Notes under the pieces: generated by a model
What the model saw: the letters and a program-made list of their open reading frames with translations, nothing else
Databases searched by the model: none
What the model was told of the DNA's origin: nothing
Shown here: positions 20,101 through 31,777 of the stretch, in pieces
Layout of the letters: the number at the start of each line of letters is the position of its first letter
Numbering within the stretch: the stretch's first letter is position 1
Program-made: the position numbers and the translations under genes
DNA from: Bugula neritina
Lineage: Eukaryota; Bryozoa; Gymnolaemata; Cheilostomatida; Bugulidae
NCBI GenBank assembly: GCA_964035545.1
Contig: OZ037766.1
Location: 16,014,722-16,074,721, forward strand
DNA length: 60,000 nt
Reading direction: 5' to 3'

Positions 20101-23100
20101 TATAAAAATCACCATGAAGAAAATTTACTTTTGCAAAACTCATAGAAACACTAATATATGCGTTACTACAAAAACATTTATCTTTTAGAGATAACAAGTT
20201 TATAGCATAGTTTGGATTTTAGGAAGTAGTCAAATTCTGAGATTTTTCTGAGACTGCTCTAGATAATTAGGGCAACACATACATGCCAGTGGACACAACT
20301 TCTAATTATAAGTATAGTATCAGAGACGATGGAAAATGGTCTATAGTCATTATTAGCTAAACTGAAAATAGTTGATAGTGTAATACAATTGTAATGCCAC
20401 TGTTGATATTAAACTGCTTAAACTTTCAATATTGAATATACACATAGCGTAAAACTTTTTGAGGTATTAAAATTTATTTCAGGTTTTACAAGTGATGTTA
20501 ACCAGAATTTTCAAAGCAAATTAAGAAGCTAGCAAGTTAGGTACATGAGTTTGTCAAGTCAAATTATTCAAAGCACGCCGGACAGTAAATACTTTAATTA
20601 AAGTGACTTGAACTCAGCTTTGATACTCAGAACACAAAACCAAATTTTTCACAAGGCAGCCCATCACATTTTTCACGTATTTGGTTTGTTTGAACTTAAA
20701 GCTAAATTATTGCTGTCCTGTCCAGCAATAATTCACCTGTCAAACTTACCTGTCCTGTTTCTGCTGTTTCTCAACTTCCTCCAGCTTAGCTAAACTTTCC
20801 GACTCAACTGTTGACATCATGTCTTTAATCACACTCATATATGCTATAAACTACAGCATATCATACATGCTATAAACTACAGCAGATCATATATATGCTA
20901 TAAACTACAGTACATTATATATGCTATAAATTACAGCACACTATGTATGCTATAAACTACAGTACATTATATATGCTATAAACTACAGCAGATCATACAT
21001 GCTATGAACTACAGCAGATCATATATATGCTATAAACTACAGTATATCATATATATGCTATAAACTACAGTATATCATATATGCTATAAATTACAGCGCA
21101 TCATATATGCTGTAAATTACAGCACACTATATATGCTATAAACTACAGTACATCATATATGCTATAAACTACAATAGATCATATACATATTTATTCTAAT
21201 TTACATATATCAACCACAGTGTATAAATACAATTTAAACAATATCATTAAGTAAATATTTCATTAGAGTTAACACAAATCTATCGAACAGATGCAGCATA
21301 CTTGTTGCTTTGACAGACCATGCTCGGCACAAAGAGGGATCAGAAATGGTAGTGACTTGGTAGCTAGGTGGTCCTTTGGTATACCCAGCTCTTTGCTTGA
21401 GAAAGCAACCTTATATATACCTATATAACAGGGAATAAGAAAAGGTATTGCTGTATATGCTTACAGCATGATAAATATAACACTACATATACATACAGTG
21501 CATAGAATATAGCATTGTGCATATTATCTGCTTACTTAATAAAACAAACAAATATACCTACTCTTTAAGTATAGTATCTTCAGAACAATAATGTGTAGTA
21601 TAATAAACCTTACCCAGTATTGCCATGAGCACAGGGGGTTCTTTAGAAGGAATGTTCGGGAGGAAAGGCAACACCTCATCTAACACAAACCACTTGTCCA
21701 TATGTGTCAACATTTTGCCAATACTAATGAGACACTTTACTCTCAACTATAATATAAATATCAAGTACCAAGTATATTCTACAACATTAGCTATCGGTTA
21801 TAAACTAGAATGGTAAAGAGAATAAAATACCCTCACAGGGGCCTGCAATTCCAAACTAAAGTTTTGACACAATTTTCTTTTCATAAGTAAAGAAGCTACA
21901 GTCTGTGTATAATATTAGCCGATGGAGGTGTAGCCCCAACACACTTACATTGAGATACTGAGTAGAAATACAGAGAGTTCTAATTCGGGGAATCACTGAG
22001 GTCTTCATCGCATGAGCATCTATCAAACGAGAAAAATCCGGCAAGATCTCCAAACACAGTTCCTGTATTCAGTAAAAGCATGTAAGTAACAGCAGCAGTG
22101 GTCTAGTCGTTAGAGAACTGGTTTAGTGTGTACTATGTTGTGGGTTTATATCCTAGTAAGGTTATAGATCGTCTTAAAAAAACTCTCACCATCAGGGATT
22201 CTCACAACGAAAAAGACGTTAACCAAACTAGAGATTACAAAAGTAACACCAGTTATACTCTTACAATAATATGTTCAGTTGTGTGTTTATAGTAAAATGT
22301 TAGGAAATTTTACTTACTTAATTGTTGAAATTATGAAGACAAATACTGCTAGTTTTGCAATCTTGAAAAATATATTGGAAACTTTAAATTTATTTAAAGT
22401 ATTTAATGTTAAAATTAGTGCAATATGTGAGAACTGATGAAAATATGTTTGCTAATATTACCACTAACACTATGGCTATCTTCAGAGTAAAATCTGTTAT
22501 ATAAACAAATTGTTGATGCTGCTGACTCTATAGTAAGAGAAAACATATAATTTGCCATCATTGAATGCACAGACAACTGATCAACACATATCATATTGTA
22601 AAATTCCTACAAAATGTTCCGTCAATTTACTGTTAACAAACTAGCTTTCTTATATTTTTGTGTCTTGAGGAAATTAAACATGGAAATCCCGGTTTATAAT
22701 GCCACTGTAAAGCTTCAATGTACATATTTATCATATTCCTTAAACACTTTAGTCAAACTTGGCTTCTAAAACTGTTAAGACATCACCAGTTATTGTTTCA
22801 AGTCTCAATCACTATGAGGACTACCACCCCCCCCCCCCCCCCCCCCCGAGAGTGAGAGGTTTTAAGAACTATTTCTCAACTTTCTGGCAACAAAGTATAA
22901 GAACTTCTGCTTGTAGCACATAAAAAAGTATGGCCAGATACGATTCCTAACATCACCCATGACCTACCATAAGTGTGTCTTACTAGGCCAGCCCTCTAAT
23001 CACTAGACCATAGCATTATGTGGATATGAGATGTTTCCAAAACATTGACATAATTTGCTGGAAAAGATGCAGCAGATAGAAATGATAGAGGTGTAATGAT

Positions 23101-26100
23101 AAAGTTATAATGTAAATTATAGCACAGTTTTCAGTGAATAAAAATACATATGAAACATTAAATGAATTTCTACCAAAATTAATATTGCAGCATTGTTAAA
23201 GATAATATTAAATAAAAAAAAATATTTTAGAAAGACTCAAACAATTAAAACTTAAATGGAGGATCCTTTAAATAGTTCAACCAAAATTAATAACAAGAAA
23301 AATGAGAAAACAGTGACATTAATAGTTAAAGAAAGCAATGGTTATTGTGAGACATAAAGAATCAGCCAGCAGTGAACGACAGCAGCCAGCATATGTTAGG
23401 AGTGTGTTTGATACGGTGTACAACTAATGCCCGTAACTACCTACACAACATAGGTTAAAGAGAAATCCTGAAAAACTGCACACATGCTATAATTACCTGA
23501 CACTGGCTCACAACACAAATTTATTACAATTTAGTAATTGGAAAACTATTAGACAGAAACAGAAGTGCACTGTCCTTATAGAAGACAGTGTCTTTCAAGA
23601 GTACTGCAGAGTAAAGTGCAAATGATCAGAATTTAGAAGACCGCACTGAAAGTTTTACACTATATATAAATAAATGAGGCCAAAAATATAGTAGCATACT
23701 TGTAGTTGGGAGTTTTCTATTTCAATAGAAGAGAAGAGCATAGGCAGTATATAAGCCTTGGTTTCTCCATCATTGGTCTGGCTCAGAAGAGTGCGCATAT
23801 TCTTTAGAAGAAGTAGGGGTATCTGTAATGAAAAGAACAAACGCTATACCAGCATTTTAAAAAGCCTACAGTTTCAAAGCTTGACAAACACTTATTTCAT
23901 ATTAAATGTTTATTGATTTTATTGTCATCTATTTAAGGACAAGAAAGGTTCATTGGCATGTCAACAAATTATTAAATTCACCATGGATTACATGCAAGTG
24001 TGGTAGGAAATATCATAACAGCTCAAGTTAATACTGAATCATGTACTCTAAAGTTTATTTTCACTTTTAAGCAGATCGAGATAATAAACTCGTAGTAAGA
24101 CAAGTAGGTCAGCTGATTGATCAGTAGTGGTACATCCTGTGTGCACCTACTTCAGCAGAACTACAATACGGCCACACAAGAGAATATACAGACCTGAATA
24201 GGCTGTGTCATCTTGAATACAGGACATAGTTTGGGGAAAATATGCACAGCATATTCTTCCTTGCTGCAAAGTTCAGCAATAATGAGTATGTTCTGCAGAA
24301 CAAAAGGTATCATATCTCTGTTGGAGCACTCAGAGAAGAGAGTTGGCAGCATTCGATACAAACAGATTTTCTACAATAAAACAAAACAACTTTATATCTT
24401 CATTAGAACAATTTCAGAGTGCAAAATTAAAATTGTGTTTTGGGAAAGTATGAAAAAAAGATTTATACAAACTTAGCTACTTCTTGGATAATTACTTGTA
24501 TAAAAAACACATGGAAGGGCCTACAGTCCTACACACTAAATTAAAAGAGAACACAAGGGCGTCTTGAGGCACACCATATTGTCACATACCAGAGGAAGTT
24601 GTTTGAGCATATTTGGTAGATTCTTGTAGAACTGAGACTTTTCTAGATTACCTCTCTGCACCAAAGAGTCTAAGTAAACTATGGTCATCACTAAAGGATC
24701 ACCAAAGTGTGTTAACTACAAATAATAACAATTATTACAACAAATTGTAACACCCTGGCTTTAAGCAAAGTTAATGGCTTACCTAAAAACCATTGTCATT
24801 GGAAGTGGTGCGAATAAAGAAAGTGAAATATTCTACTGCTTTGAAAAAAGCACAAATACTGTTGTAACTTGCGAACTTTTCCTACTTAAAATAACATAAA
24901 ACATTATAGCAGCTATAGAAAACTTATTGCGGGGTGACGTATACCATATTGTCATTTATGCATCATAATAGGTTTTATTAAATATCTACATTACTTCTAC
25001 ATAAACACATGTGTATATGCTTAGATAAATTTCTATGTCATATTACAACTCAAAATATCCTGCTTCATTCTGTCTAAAACAAGGGAATTATTGTAAACCA
25101 AAAGTACTAATTTCTTGAAGAACAAACTGAGGACCTGTGACAAACATATAACTTTACTAGAATGATGAGAAGGCAAGTAACTAGACCTTTAACAATGACT
25201 TCGCTTCAGGTCTTTCTGCACTATTCAGACTCAGCATTGGCTTGAAGGTATCGTGGAAACTTGCAGGAATGTTTCTGAGTAGCGATGACCGAAAAGATTT
25301 CATCTGCAAGACGTAAGTGAAAAATATCAATATCAATATATACACACCCACATGTATATATTATATATTATTATTATGAAGAAATGCAACAACCAACAAA
25401 ACTTTACCTGGTGCAGCTGTCATCTCTCAAAATGGAAGGAGATCAACTATGATTATTAAGACAGTGAAGTCTTGTAAACAATAAGTAGCTTAAAATCACA
25501 ACATAGCATAGCTAGTGGCAAGCTTATAAAATATCTTCATTTGTAGTTGATAGTCATTACAACACTAAAACTATCAGCATTCAGAAATATTATGCTGAAA
25601 AGTCTTCAGTAAGTTCAGTATTTTCTAAAATAATTACCTGTTAGAATTTTTCCTATTTAATTAAATACAAATTTCTCTATAAAAAGTAAATACATAAAAA
25701 CCTTCAATGTAATAAATAAATTTTAAAGCTGTGAGTTGATTGATTAATCACTTCTATCAACTTTTAGATGTATTTTCAAGCAATATATAAGACAAAATAA
25801 AACAAAATTATGGATAATTACTTCAGATGTTAGCTGTTTAAAACTAGCTAAACTATCATGACACTGGTAGAGAGGTTTGCCTTCATTGTAGATTGCATGA
25901 ATAGTGACTCCGAGACTGTATATGTCACTTTTAGTATCACAGTAGTTGCGACTCCCACACTCCGGAGCCAAATAGTCTAAATCTGGTTGAATTGACTTGG
26001 GAGCTCCGGAACACCAGTTATTGCAGGTAAACTGAACCTACAAATAATTGTAAACAAGCACTGTTGAAGCTGAATTAGCATTGGATAGATGGAGTATTCT

Positions 26101-27861
26101 TCAATAAATGGTTTGAAAAAAGCATAAACACAATGAAATCAAAAACTAGAAACCGTTATAAACAAGTTAATTATTTCGTAAATTTAGCTCAAAAACCAAA
26201 GCTGAATTATTAGATTATTAGTAAAAGTTGCGTATTCAAAGTTTTCCAAGTTGTGTAACAAATATCTCAAGCCAAAAACTTTGCTGTGACATTATGTAAT
26301 AAGTAACCAGTAAAATTAAACAGATAAAACACATTATATTAGGATAAACAGAGTATATAGAAAGCAAACTATTTCTTGCACTCACAGTTTCAGTATTTGT
26401 CGAGCTGTTAGCACTGAAGAAGTCAAAACCTGTTAGTTTCCATATAGCCTTATCATTTATTATAATAGAAGAAGGGTGTATACCACCATGCACCAACTTC
26501 ACATCATTGTGTAGAAATGTTACAGCTTCTAATATCTAATAAAATAGAGCAAGGCAGGTAAAGTAAAATATTTATAGTGCATAAAAAATTTCTTTGCATA
26601 GAAAAACTTTGAAAAAACTGAAACTCAACTGGTAAATAAAGCTAAGCCCAGTGTCTTCCATGGATTTCATATCCATAAAGAATGTAGTTTAGTTTAAGTT
26701 GGCGCATACTAGTTATTCACTGCTTTCCTACATACAGTGTAGGTAGTCAGCAGACTTTTCCATTTCTAGGTAACCACTTCTAAGTTGCACTCACTTTGCT
26801 CACCAAAATTTCATTTAAAAACTTGAATATTTGCTTGCTTTGTAAGAAAGCTTCTTTAGCTAAATTTCATACCTGAATCAATCCGTATTTTATTTCTACT
26901 TCACTCAGCTTTATTGCTTGTTCACCAGAGGAGCGCTCTAGAACATTAGCTAGTGAAATTCTAACAGGCTCAGTCGCAAAAGCAAGACAGTCCCTATATA
27001 AACAACCAATTTTATAAATCACAAGCTAAATAAAAAACAGAACAAGATAAATTAATTTATCACCTAATACATAAAAGTATGATTGATTAATTGAAAATAG
27101 GGTAGAAATTATCACCAAAATGCATCTTAAATTGTTTGTTTTAAAGTTAGTACCAACATAAAACACACTGTTGAAGTAACTCATTAATCCGTTACTGTAA
27201 TCTTTTTTACACAGCCAATAGCCGAAAGAATCGACTGCGGTGAAGTACATTATACACACAATGAACTCTGAATGCTGGCCGCACCTGTTTTCTTCCAAAG
27301 GATGTACCACTGAGAGTATTTTGGGATGCCGAAGTTTAGTAAGCTGCTGAATGCCCCTTCTAAGACTTGCTATGATTTGCTTTTTGTCGTCTTTTGGCAT
27401 TTTATCTATAGATTTTTTATTAAACACAAACACGGAGGCTGCCTAGAAACAAAACAAAACTCATAAAAATTTACACTTCAAGCAAATATACTATCTACCA
27501 AAAAAATTAAATTGATTATTACAAACTGCAAATGTGATATTCTCTAGTTATTAAAATGAGTATAAAAACTTTACATAAAGTATCTAGTTACAATTTGCTC
27601 TCTGATAAAGTAGCGCGCCAACTTCTTTTGTCTTTCAGTGTCTCGTTAAAATTTATTTATAGAAGAGAAGAAATGTAGTAATATAGCAAGTGTAACAACT
27701 ACCTCTTTAGTAGTCTTTTTGGTAGCTCTGTATATGTTCCATACCATATTAGGACCTGCTGACCCAACAGATCTTTCTTGAATATCATAATCGCTGCTTA
27801 ATGGATTACCAGGTAAAACTTCGGAGACTGTACTCTTCAATTTGCTAATGAATGAATCCAT
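17140..27861 (-). CDS. SCYL2: SCYL2, SCY1-like pseudokinase (CVAK104)
   Basis: The complete coding sequence has sixteen exons in minus-strand order: 27861-27703, 27442-27285, 26993-26873, 26535-26386, 26037-25822, 25303-25187, 24715-24590, 24370-24194, 23822-23700, 22062-21949, 21746-21614, 21420-21302, 20850-20750, 19444-19393, 18765-18637 and 17799-17140 (2,655 nt, 884 residues; human 929). SCYL2 is a clathrin-coated-vesicle pseudokinase acting in endosome/trans-Golgi traffic. The kinase-like domain spans about 30-320. The catalytic-loop HRD is replaced by H162-G-G and the DFG by G182-F-D, as expected for a pseudokinase. HEAT-like helices (about 330-600), a coiled coil (about 580-605) and a Ser/Gln/Asn/Pro-rich tail ending DDINDLLG follow. 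All junctions are GT-AG with phase preserved; exon 6 (GTCTAG) and exon 8 (GTCTGT) have weak donors. Confidence 0.95.
18913..19020 (+). repeat. tRNA-derived SINE, copy 2 (partial)
   Basis: In SCYL2 intron 14, a tRNA-like head (A box TAGTTCAGTGGTTAGAGCAC, B box GGTTTGACCCC) is followed by AAAGGCCATTGGT, a body word shared with copy 1. The element lies on the opposite strand to SCYL2. Confidence 0.65.
20834..21180. repeat. Minisatellite built from the SCYL2 exon-13 3' splice site
   Basis: Thirteen tandem copies of a roughly 26-bp unit fill the start of SCYL2 intron 12 up to exon 13. On the coding (minus) strand each unit carries CTGTAGTTTATAGCATATA, which in the last copy is the real acceptor (CTGTAG) plus the first bases of exon 13. 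Copies differ by a few substitutions, e.g. ATTAC for ACTAC and ACAATAG in the most distal copy. Confidence 0.9.
22092..22235 (+). repeat. tRNA-derived SINE, copy 3
   Basis: In SCYL2 intron 9, an A-box-like head AGTGGTCTAGTCGTTAGAG and a decayed B box GGGTTTATATCC are followed by CACCATCAGGGATTCTCAC, close to CTTCCATCAGGGGTTTCTCAC in copy 1. The central body seems deleted. Confidence 0.65.
22828..22848. repeat. Poly-C homopolymer in SCYL2 intron 9
   Basis: A run of about twenty C residues lies in an otherwise AT-rich intron. Its exact length is likely to be unreliable in assembly. Confidence 0.9.
22955..23035 (-). repeat. tRNA-like SINE head, copy 4 (degenerate)
   Basis: On the minus strand the sequence contains TATGGTCTAGTGATTAGAGG, an A-box-like head similar to those of the other SINE copies, followed by a damaged B box (GTCATGGGTGATG). 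It lies in SCYL2 intron 9. Confidence 0.5.
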
Positions 27862-28931
27862 GATGACTGCTATTAAAACAACAAACCATTCTTTACATAA
27901 ATATAAAGTTACTATTATTGTTAATTTTCATCTTAAAGCTACAATAAATATAATTGAACAAATATTTTCAGCAGCTTGATAATACTAATAGTTCTTACGA
28001 CTTATTTTTTACATACTGCATCATTGGTGCCATTCCAGATAGACGACTTCCTGTTAGACGACCCCAAATATTGCTTTCAAATATATGTGTATATGATTTT
28101 AAAATATAGTTGACCACTTTAAAATTTGAAATTGAATGAATATAATGTAGAATAGTTTGAAAAAATTATATTATTGTATTATTTCAAAAGAATTATGCAT
28201 CTTATGGATAATGACTTCAGTAAACTGTTAGAGCAATGGTTTCAATGCGTCATATTATGCATATGGCTTCAGTTATTTACCTATGCATGGCTTCAGTTAG
28301 ACACTTGTGCACATTCATTCACATTAAATCAAAATAAATGCAACTTAGTATCAAATATCATTAATTTTTTTAATTGTGAACGTTTTTAAATAAAGTCGTC
28401 TAAATGGAAGTCGCCTAGTTGGGATCGTTTCAAGTTGAATATATTGGTGGTCGTCCAAGTCTAACTGAAAGTCGTCTATCTAGACTGAAACCGTATTATT
28501 TGAATTTGAAGTTGAATAACTTCATTCAATTTAAATTTTAATAAAATAGTATTGAATTTGAATATTCTGTAAGCCATGCATACTGATACTATCAGTGATA
28601 ATAATACAATTACATCATACATACTGAAGAGTGGAGGAGAATGAAAAGTTTCTTATCAATATCATTCATACTGCAAACGACAACCACAATCATATGCTAT
28701 AACTATAACTATAAGTATAAGTAATAAGTATTACTGTGTTAGTATAATTATAAACTATATAAAATTAAATAAAATAGATGTCTATAACTAAGTCTAGCAA
28801 TATGAATATGTTTATGATTATCATTAATAACATTATGATTATGATTATGATCATCGTTATCATTATGATATTGATATTCATTATGTTACACTTGCTGCCA
28901 CACTTACTGTTAGCATATTCATATTGATATT
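27862..28931. other. SCYL2 upstream region with a MITE and AT-rich repeats
   Basis: This holds the presumed SCYL2 promoter and 5' UTR, a terminal-inverted-repeat element at 28026-28492, and a stretch rich in CTATAACTATAAGTATAAGT and GATTATCATTATGA words (about 28695-28890). The 5 bases before 28932 (ATATT) are the target duplication of the next element. No coding sequence is seen. Confidence 0.6.
28026..28492. mobile_element. Candidate MITE with ~38-bp inverted termini
   Basis: The left end reads GGTGCCATTCCAGATAGACG and continues ACTTCCTGTTAGACGACC. The right end, reverse complemented, reads GGTTTCAGTCTAGATAGACG and continues ACTTTCAGTTAGAC. The flanking octamers GCATCATT (28018-28025) and GTATTATT (28493-28500) match at six of eight positions, a possible decayed 8-bp target duplication. 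It encodes no transposase. Confidence 0.65.
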
Positions 28932-29111
28932 TGTTTATGTAACTGCTGTTTTGTAACACTTATGTTTTATGTTATGTCCTAGCGATTATGTTTTATTTAC
29001 AAGATTGTATTACTGTTGTAGATTAGACTGCGGCCTCAATTATACATGCTACATAGACCACTAATAAACTCACACCATATCCAATATACATTACACGATA
29101 CATTATAAACA
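28932..29111 (+). repeat. Left LTR (normal orientation) of the Mag-like element
   Basis: This 180-bp LTR starts TGTTTATG and ends TTATAAACA, and is followed directly by the primer-binding site. Its reverse complement recurs at 31598-31777. LTRs near 180 bp with a fused gag-pol frame are typical of the Mag lineage, to which bivalve Steamer elements belong. Confidence 0.9.
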
Positions 29112-29127
29112 TGGTGCCCCGAGTGAG
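29112..29127 (+). other. Primer-binding site of the Mag-like element
   Basis: TGGTGCCCCGAGTGAG follows the LTR without a gap and starts with the TGG that pairs with tRNA CCA. I could not assign the tRNA with confidence. Its first seven bases recur, inverted, at the right LTR junction (31591-31597). Confidence 0.7.
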
Positions 29128-29167
29128 CTACTAATAAGGAGACAAGGGTGTTCGTCAGTGAGTAGCG

Positions 29168-31606
29168 ATGGCTGAAAGCGATTTTCTAATCCCAAAGCCC
29201 ATGGAGGATGGTGCAGACCTGTCATATGAGTGGACCAGATTTTTGGAGGAATTTGAGCTGTACCTCGTTGCTACGGAAAAGGACAAGAAAGCAGATAAAA
29301 TCAGGATTGCACTGATGCTCAGATGTATTGGACCCAGAGGTATCGACATTTTCAAGAGCTTCACATTCACTGGTGGCAAGTCAATAGACAAATATAGTGA
29401 TGTGACAGAAAAGTTTCAAGCATTCTGTTTGAAGACGTCAAACAAGATAATAAAAAGGCACCAGTTGCTTTCCACGAAGCAAGGCTGCATGACAATTGAT
29501 GAATATGTCACAAGTCTTCATAAAATAGCACGGGAGTGCAGCCTAGAAGCGATGTATGACGATTTCTTTCTGCAAGCTTTGTTGTTGGGCATCAATGATG
29601 AAGAAGTAAAGAGAAAATTATTTGAAGCAGATGATAATCTCACACTAGACCAGGCGATAAAAAAATGTAAGATGGCTGAAGCATCCAAGAATGATATGAA
29701 ATCCTTGAAAGGTGAAGAGTCGGTGCATGCATTACAGCCTAAGGGTAAACTAAACAAGCCCTACAAAGGTAAACAAAATGCTGAAAATTTTGACTCCAGA
29801 TCAAAGGCCAAATGCGGTAACTGCGGAAGTTCCCACCAACCAAAAAAGTGTCCGGCTTACGGTCAACAATGCCATGGATGTGGCAAATACAACCACTTTA
29901 GGAAGCTATGCAGATCGGCTAGACAAGTTCATCACCTTACTGATGCTGACATACAATCAGGTAATGATTCTGATGAGTCTTTGTTATGCCTACAGGTCAT
30001 CAGATCTAACAAGAAGTTGCTGAGCACAATAGAGACGCACAGCAAAGGCAGACATGTGAAGATCTTATATCAGCTAGACACAGGTGCTTCATGCAACATT
30101 CTGAACTACCAAGACTACTGTGCGCTACAGAAGCCAAGTTTAAAGAATCACAGACCAGACCTCAAACTGTTTGACGGATCCACAACAAAACCACTTGGGC
30201 AGTGCCAGATACAAATGGCCGGAAGAACGTACAATTGTTATGTTGTCAAAACAAATAATCTCAGTTTACTTTCTGGTGATACTTGTCTGGACTTGGGACT
30301 TTTGTCTATTAAACACGAATGGGTTAACATGGTCTCCACTGCAACAACTGTTGAACAGCTTACAGAAGAATATGCTGATGTATTTCAAGGTGTGGGATGC
30401 CTTCCAGGAGACTACCACATCGAACTGGACAAGGATGCAATTCCTATCAAAAACAGCAACAGAAAGGTTCCGGTTTCAATGCTAGCAGACCTCAAAACAA
30501 AGTTAGAAAGTCTTGAGCAGAACCAACTAGTCAAGAAAGTTGACTATCCAACCGATTGGCTCAACAACATGGTAGCAGTGAGAAAGCCTAGTGGTAAACT
30601 AAGAGTGTGTCTTGATCCATCAAATCTCAACAAAGTAATTAAGCGGAACCACTTTCCCATGCCAACATTAGATGATGTTCTGGTTGAACTCGCTGATGCC
30701 AAGGTTTTCTCACTTTGTGACGCCAAGGATGGATTCTTGCAAATCAAATTAGATGAAGTGTCAAGCGACCTAACCACATTTTGGACCCCTTATGGCAAGT
30801 ACAAATGGCTAAGGATGGCTTTCGGTCTGGTATCCAGCAGCGAAGAGTTCCAGAGGCGACTGTCTGAAGCCCTAAACGGTCTCACTGGAATAACTGTAGT
30901 GGCTGATGACATTCTCATTTATGGTAAGGGAGACAACAAAGAGCAGGCAATGAATAATCACAATCAAAATTTGGAGAAATTGCTGATCAGAGCGCGTGAA
31001 GTGAACCTCAAACTGAACAAGGACAAATGTCGTTTCTTACTACAAGAGCTCCCATACATCGGTCACATCATAACCGAACACGGCATCAAGCCAGATCCCA
31101 AGAAAGTCAATGCAATTCGTGAAATGGCACACCCGAAAGATGGTGATGGAGTTAGGAGATTTCTTGGACATATAAACTACGTATCAAAATTCATCCCGGA
31201 CTGCTCTGCAGAGTCGGAGCCATTGCGAAGGCTTATCAATGTCACAGATGACAAATTTGTTTGGGGTGAAGATCAAATTAACGCTTTTGACAGGCTGAAG
31301 GAATTACTAACTCATGAGAAGTACTTTCGAGTAAACTATCCCATTGTGGTTCAGACAGATGCTAGCACGGGTGGACTGGGAGCCGTTCTGATGCAGGATG
31401 GAAAGCCAGTATGTTATGCATCACGCAGCCTCACTGACAGTGAACAAAACTATGCTCCTATTGAGCTTGAGCTTTTAGCAATTGTATATGCCATGCAGAA
31501 GTTCGATCAATATGTCTTTGGCTGTAAGGACCTTACTGTGCACACGGATCATGAGCCGCTGGAGCCAATCCTGAAGAAGTCTTTGTTGAAGGCACCATGT
31601 TTATAA
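29168..31606 (+). CDS. gag-pol: Fused Gag-Pol of the Mag-like element, truncated in RNase H
   Basis: A single 812-residue frame starts at the ATG 56 bases downstream of the LTR. It has a Gag domain (1-210), two zinc knuckles (C216-x2-C219-x3-H-x4-C228 and C235-x2-C238-x4-H-x4-C248), protease DTG at 304-306, reverse transcriptase with VADD at 578-581 and RNase H with TDAS at 730-733, E767 and D794. The normal sequence breaks off after the conserved LLKAP (806-810) where the inverted LTR begins; the last two residues come from the junction, then a stop. The RNase H C-terminus and the entire integrase are absent. Gag and Pol are in one frame, unlike the first element, which needs a frameshift. 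Confidence 0.95.
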   Translation: MAESDFLIPKPMEDGADLSYEWTRFLEEFELYLVATEKDKKADKIRIALMLRCIGPRGIDIFKSFTFTGGKSIDKYSDVTEKFQAFCLKTSNKIIKRHQLLSTKQGCMTIDEYVTSLHKIARECSLEAMYDDFFLQALLLGINDEEVKRKLFEADDNLTLDQAIKKCKMAEASKNDMKSLKGEESVHALQPKGKLNKPYKGKQNAENFDSRSKAKCGNCGSSHQPKKCPAYGQQCHGCGKYNHFRKLCRSARQVHHLTDADIQSGNDSDESLLCLQVIRSNKKLLSTIETHSKGRHVKILYQLDTGASCNILNYQDYCALQKPSLKNHRPDLKLFDGSTTKPLGQCQIQMAGRTYNCYVVKTNNLSLLSGDTCLDLGLLSIKHEWVNMVSTATTVEQLTEEYADVFQGVGCLPGDYHIELDKDAIPIKNSNRKVPVSMLADLKTKLESLEQNQLVKKVDYPTDWLNNMVAVRKPSGKLRVCLDPSNLNKVIKRNHFPMPTLDDVLVELADAKVFSLCDAKDGFLQIKLDEVSSDLTTFWTPYGKYKWLRMAFGLVSSSEEFQRRLSEALNGLTGITVVADDILIYGKGDNKEQAMNNHNQNLEKLLIRAREVNLKLNKDKCRFLLQELPYIGHIITEHGIKPDPKKVNAIREMAHPKDGDGVRRFLGHINYVSKFIPDCSAESEPLRRLINVTDDKFVWGEDQINAFDRLKELLTHEKYFRVNYPIVVQTDASTGGLGAVLMQDGKPVCYASRSLTDSEQNYAPIELELLAIVYAMQKFDQYVFGCKDLTVHTDHEPLEPILKKSLLKAPCL

Positions 31607-31777
31607 TGTATCGTGTAATGTATATTGGATATGGTGTGAGTTTATTAGTGGTCTATGTAGCATGTATAATTGAGGCCGCAGTCTAATCTACAACAGTAAT
31701 ACAATCTTGTAAATAAAACATAATCGCTAGGACATAACATAAAACATAAGTGTTACAAAACAGCAGTTACATAAACA
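31598..31777 (-). repeat. Right LTR, inverted, of the Mag-like element
   Basis: This is a 180-bp perfect reverse complement of the left LTR. The preceding GGCACCA (31591-31597) is the complement of the first seven bases of the primer-binding site, so the inverted copy extends past the LTR into the PBS. Confidence 0.93.

Larger units (their letters stand above)
28932..31777 (+). mobile_element. Rearranged Ty3/gypsy (Mag-like) element with inverted LTRs
   Basis: The element consists of a 180-bp LTR in plus orientation (28932-29111), a primer-binding site, a gag-pol ORF cut off inside RNase H, and a second 180-bp LTR in inverted orientation (31598-31777). The two LTRs are perfect reverse complements as far as I can read. 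The whole unit is flanked by a perfect 5-bp duplication, ATATT (28927-28931 and 31778-31782), so the rearranged molecule was integrated as such. It lacks integrase and is non-autonomous. Both outer ends are the LTR 5' (U3) terminus. It lies between the divergent SCYL2 and ZDHHC21 genes. Confidence 0.93.
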
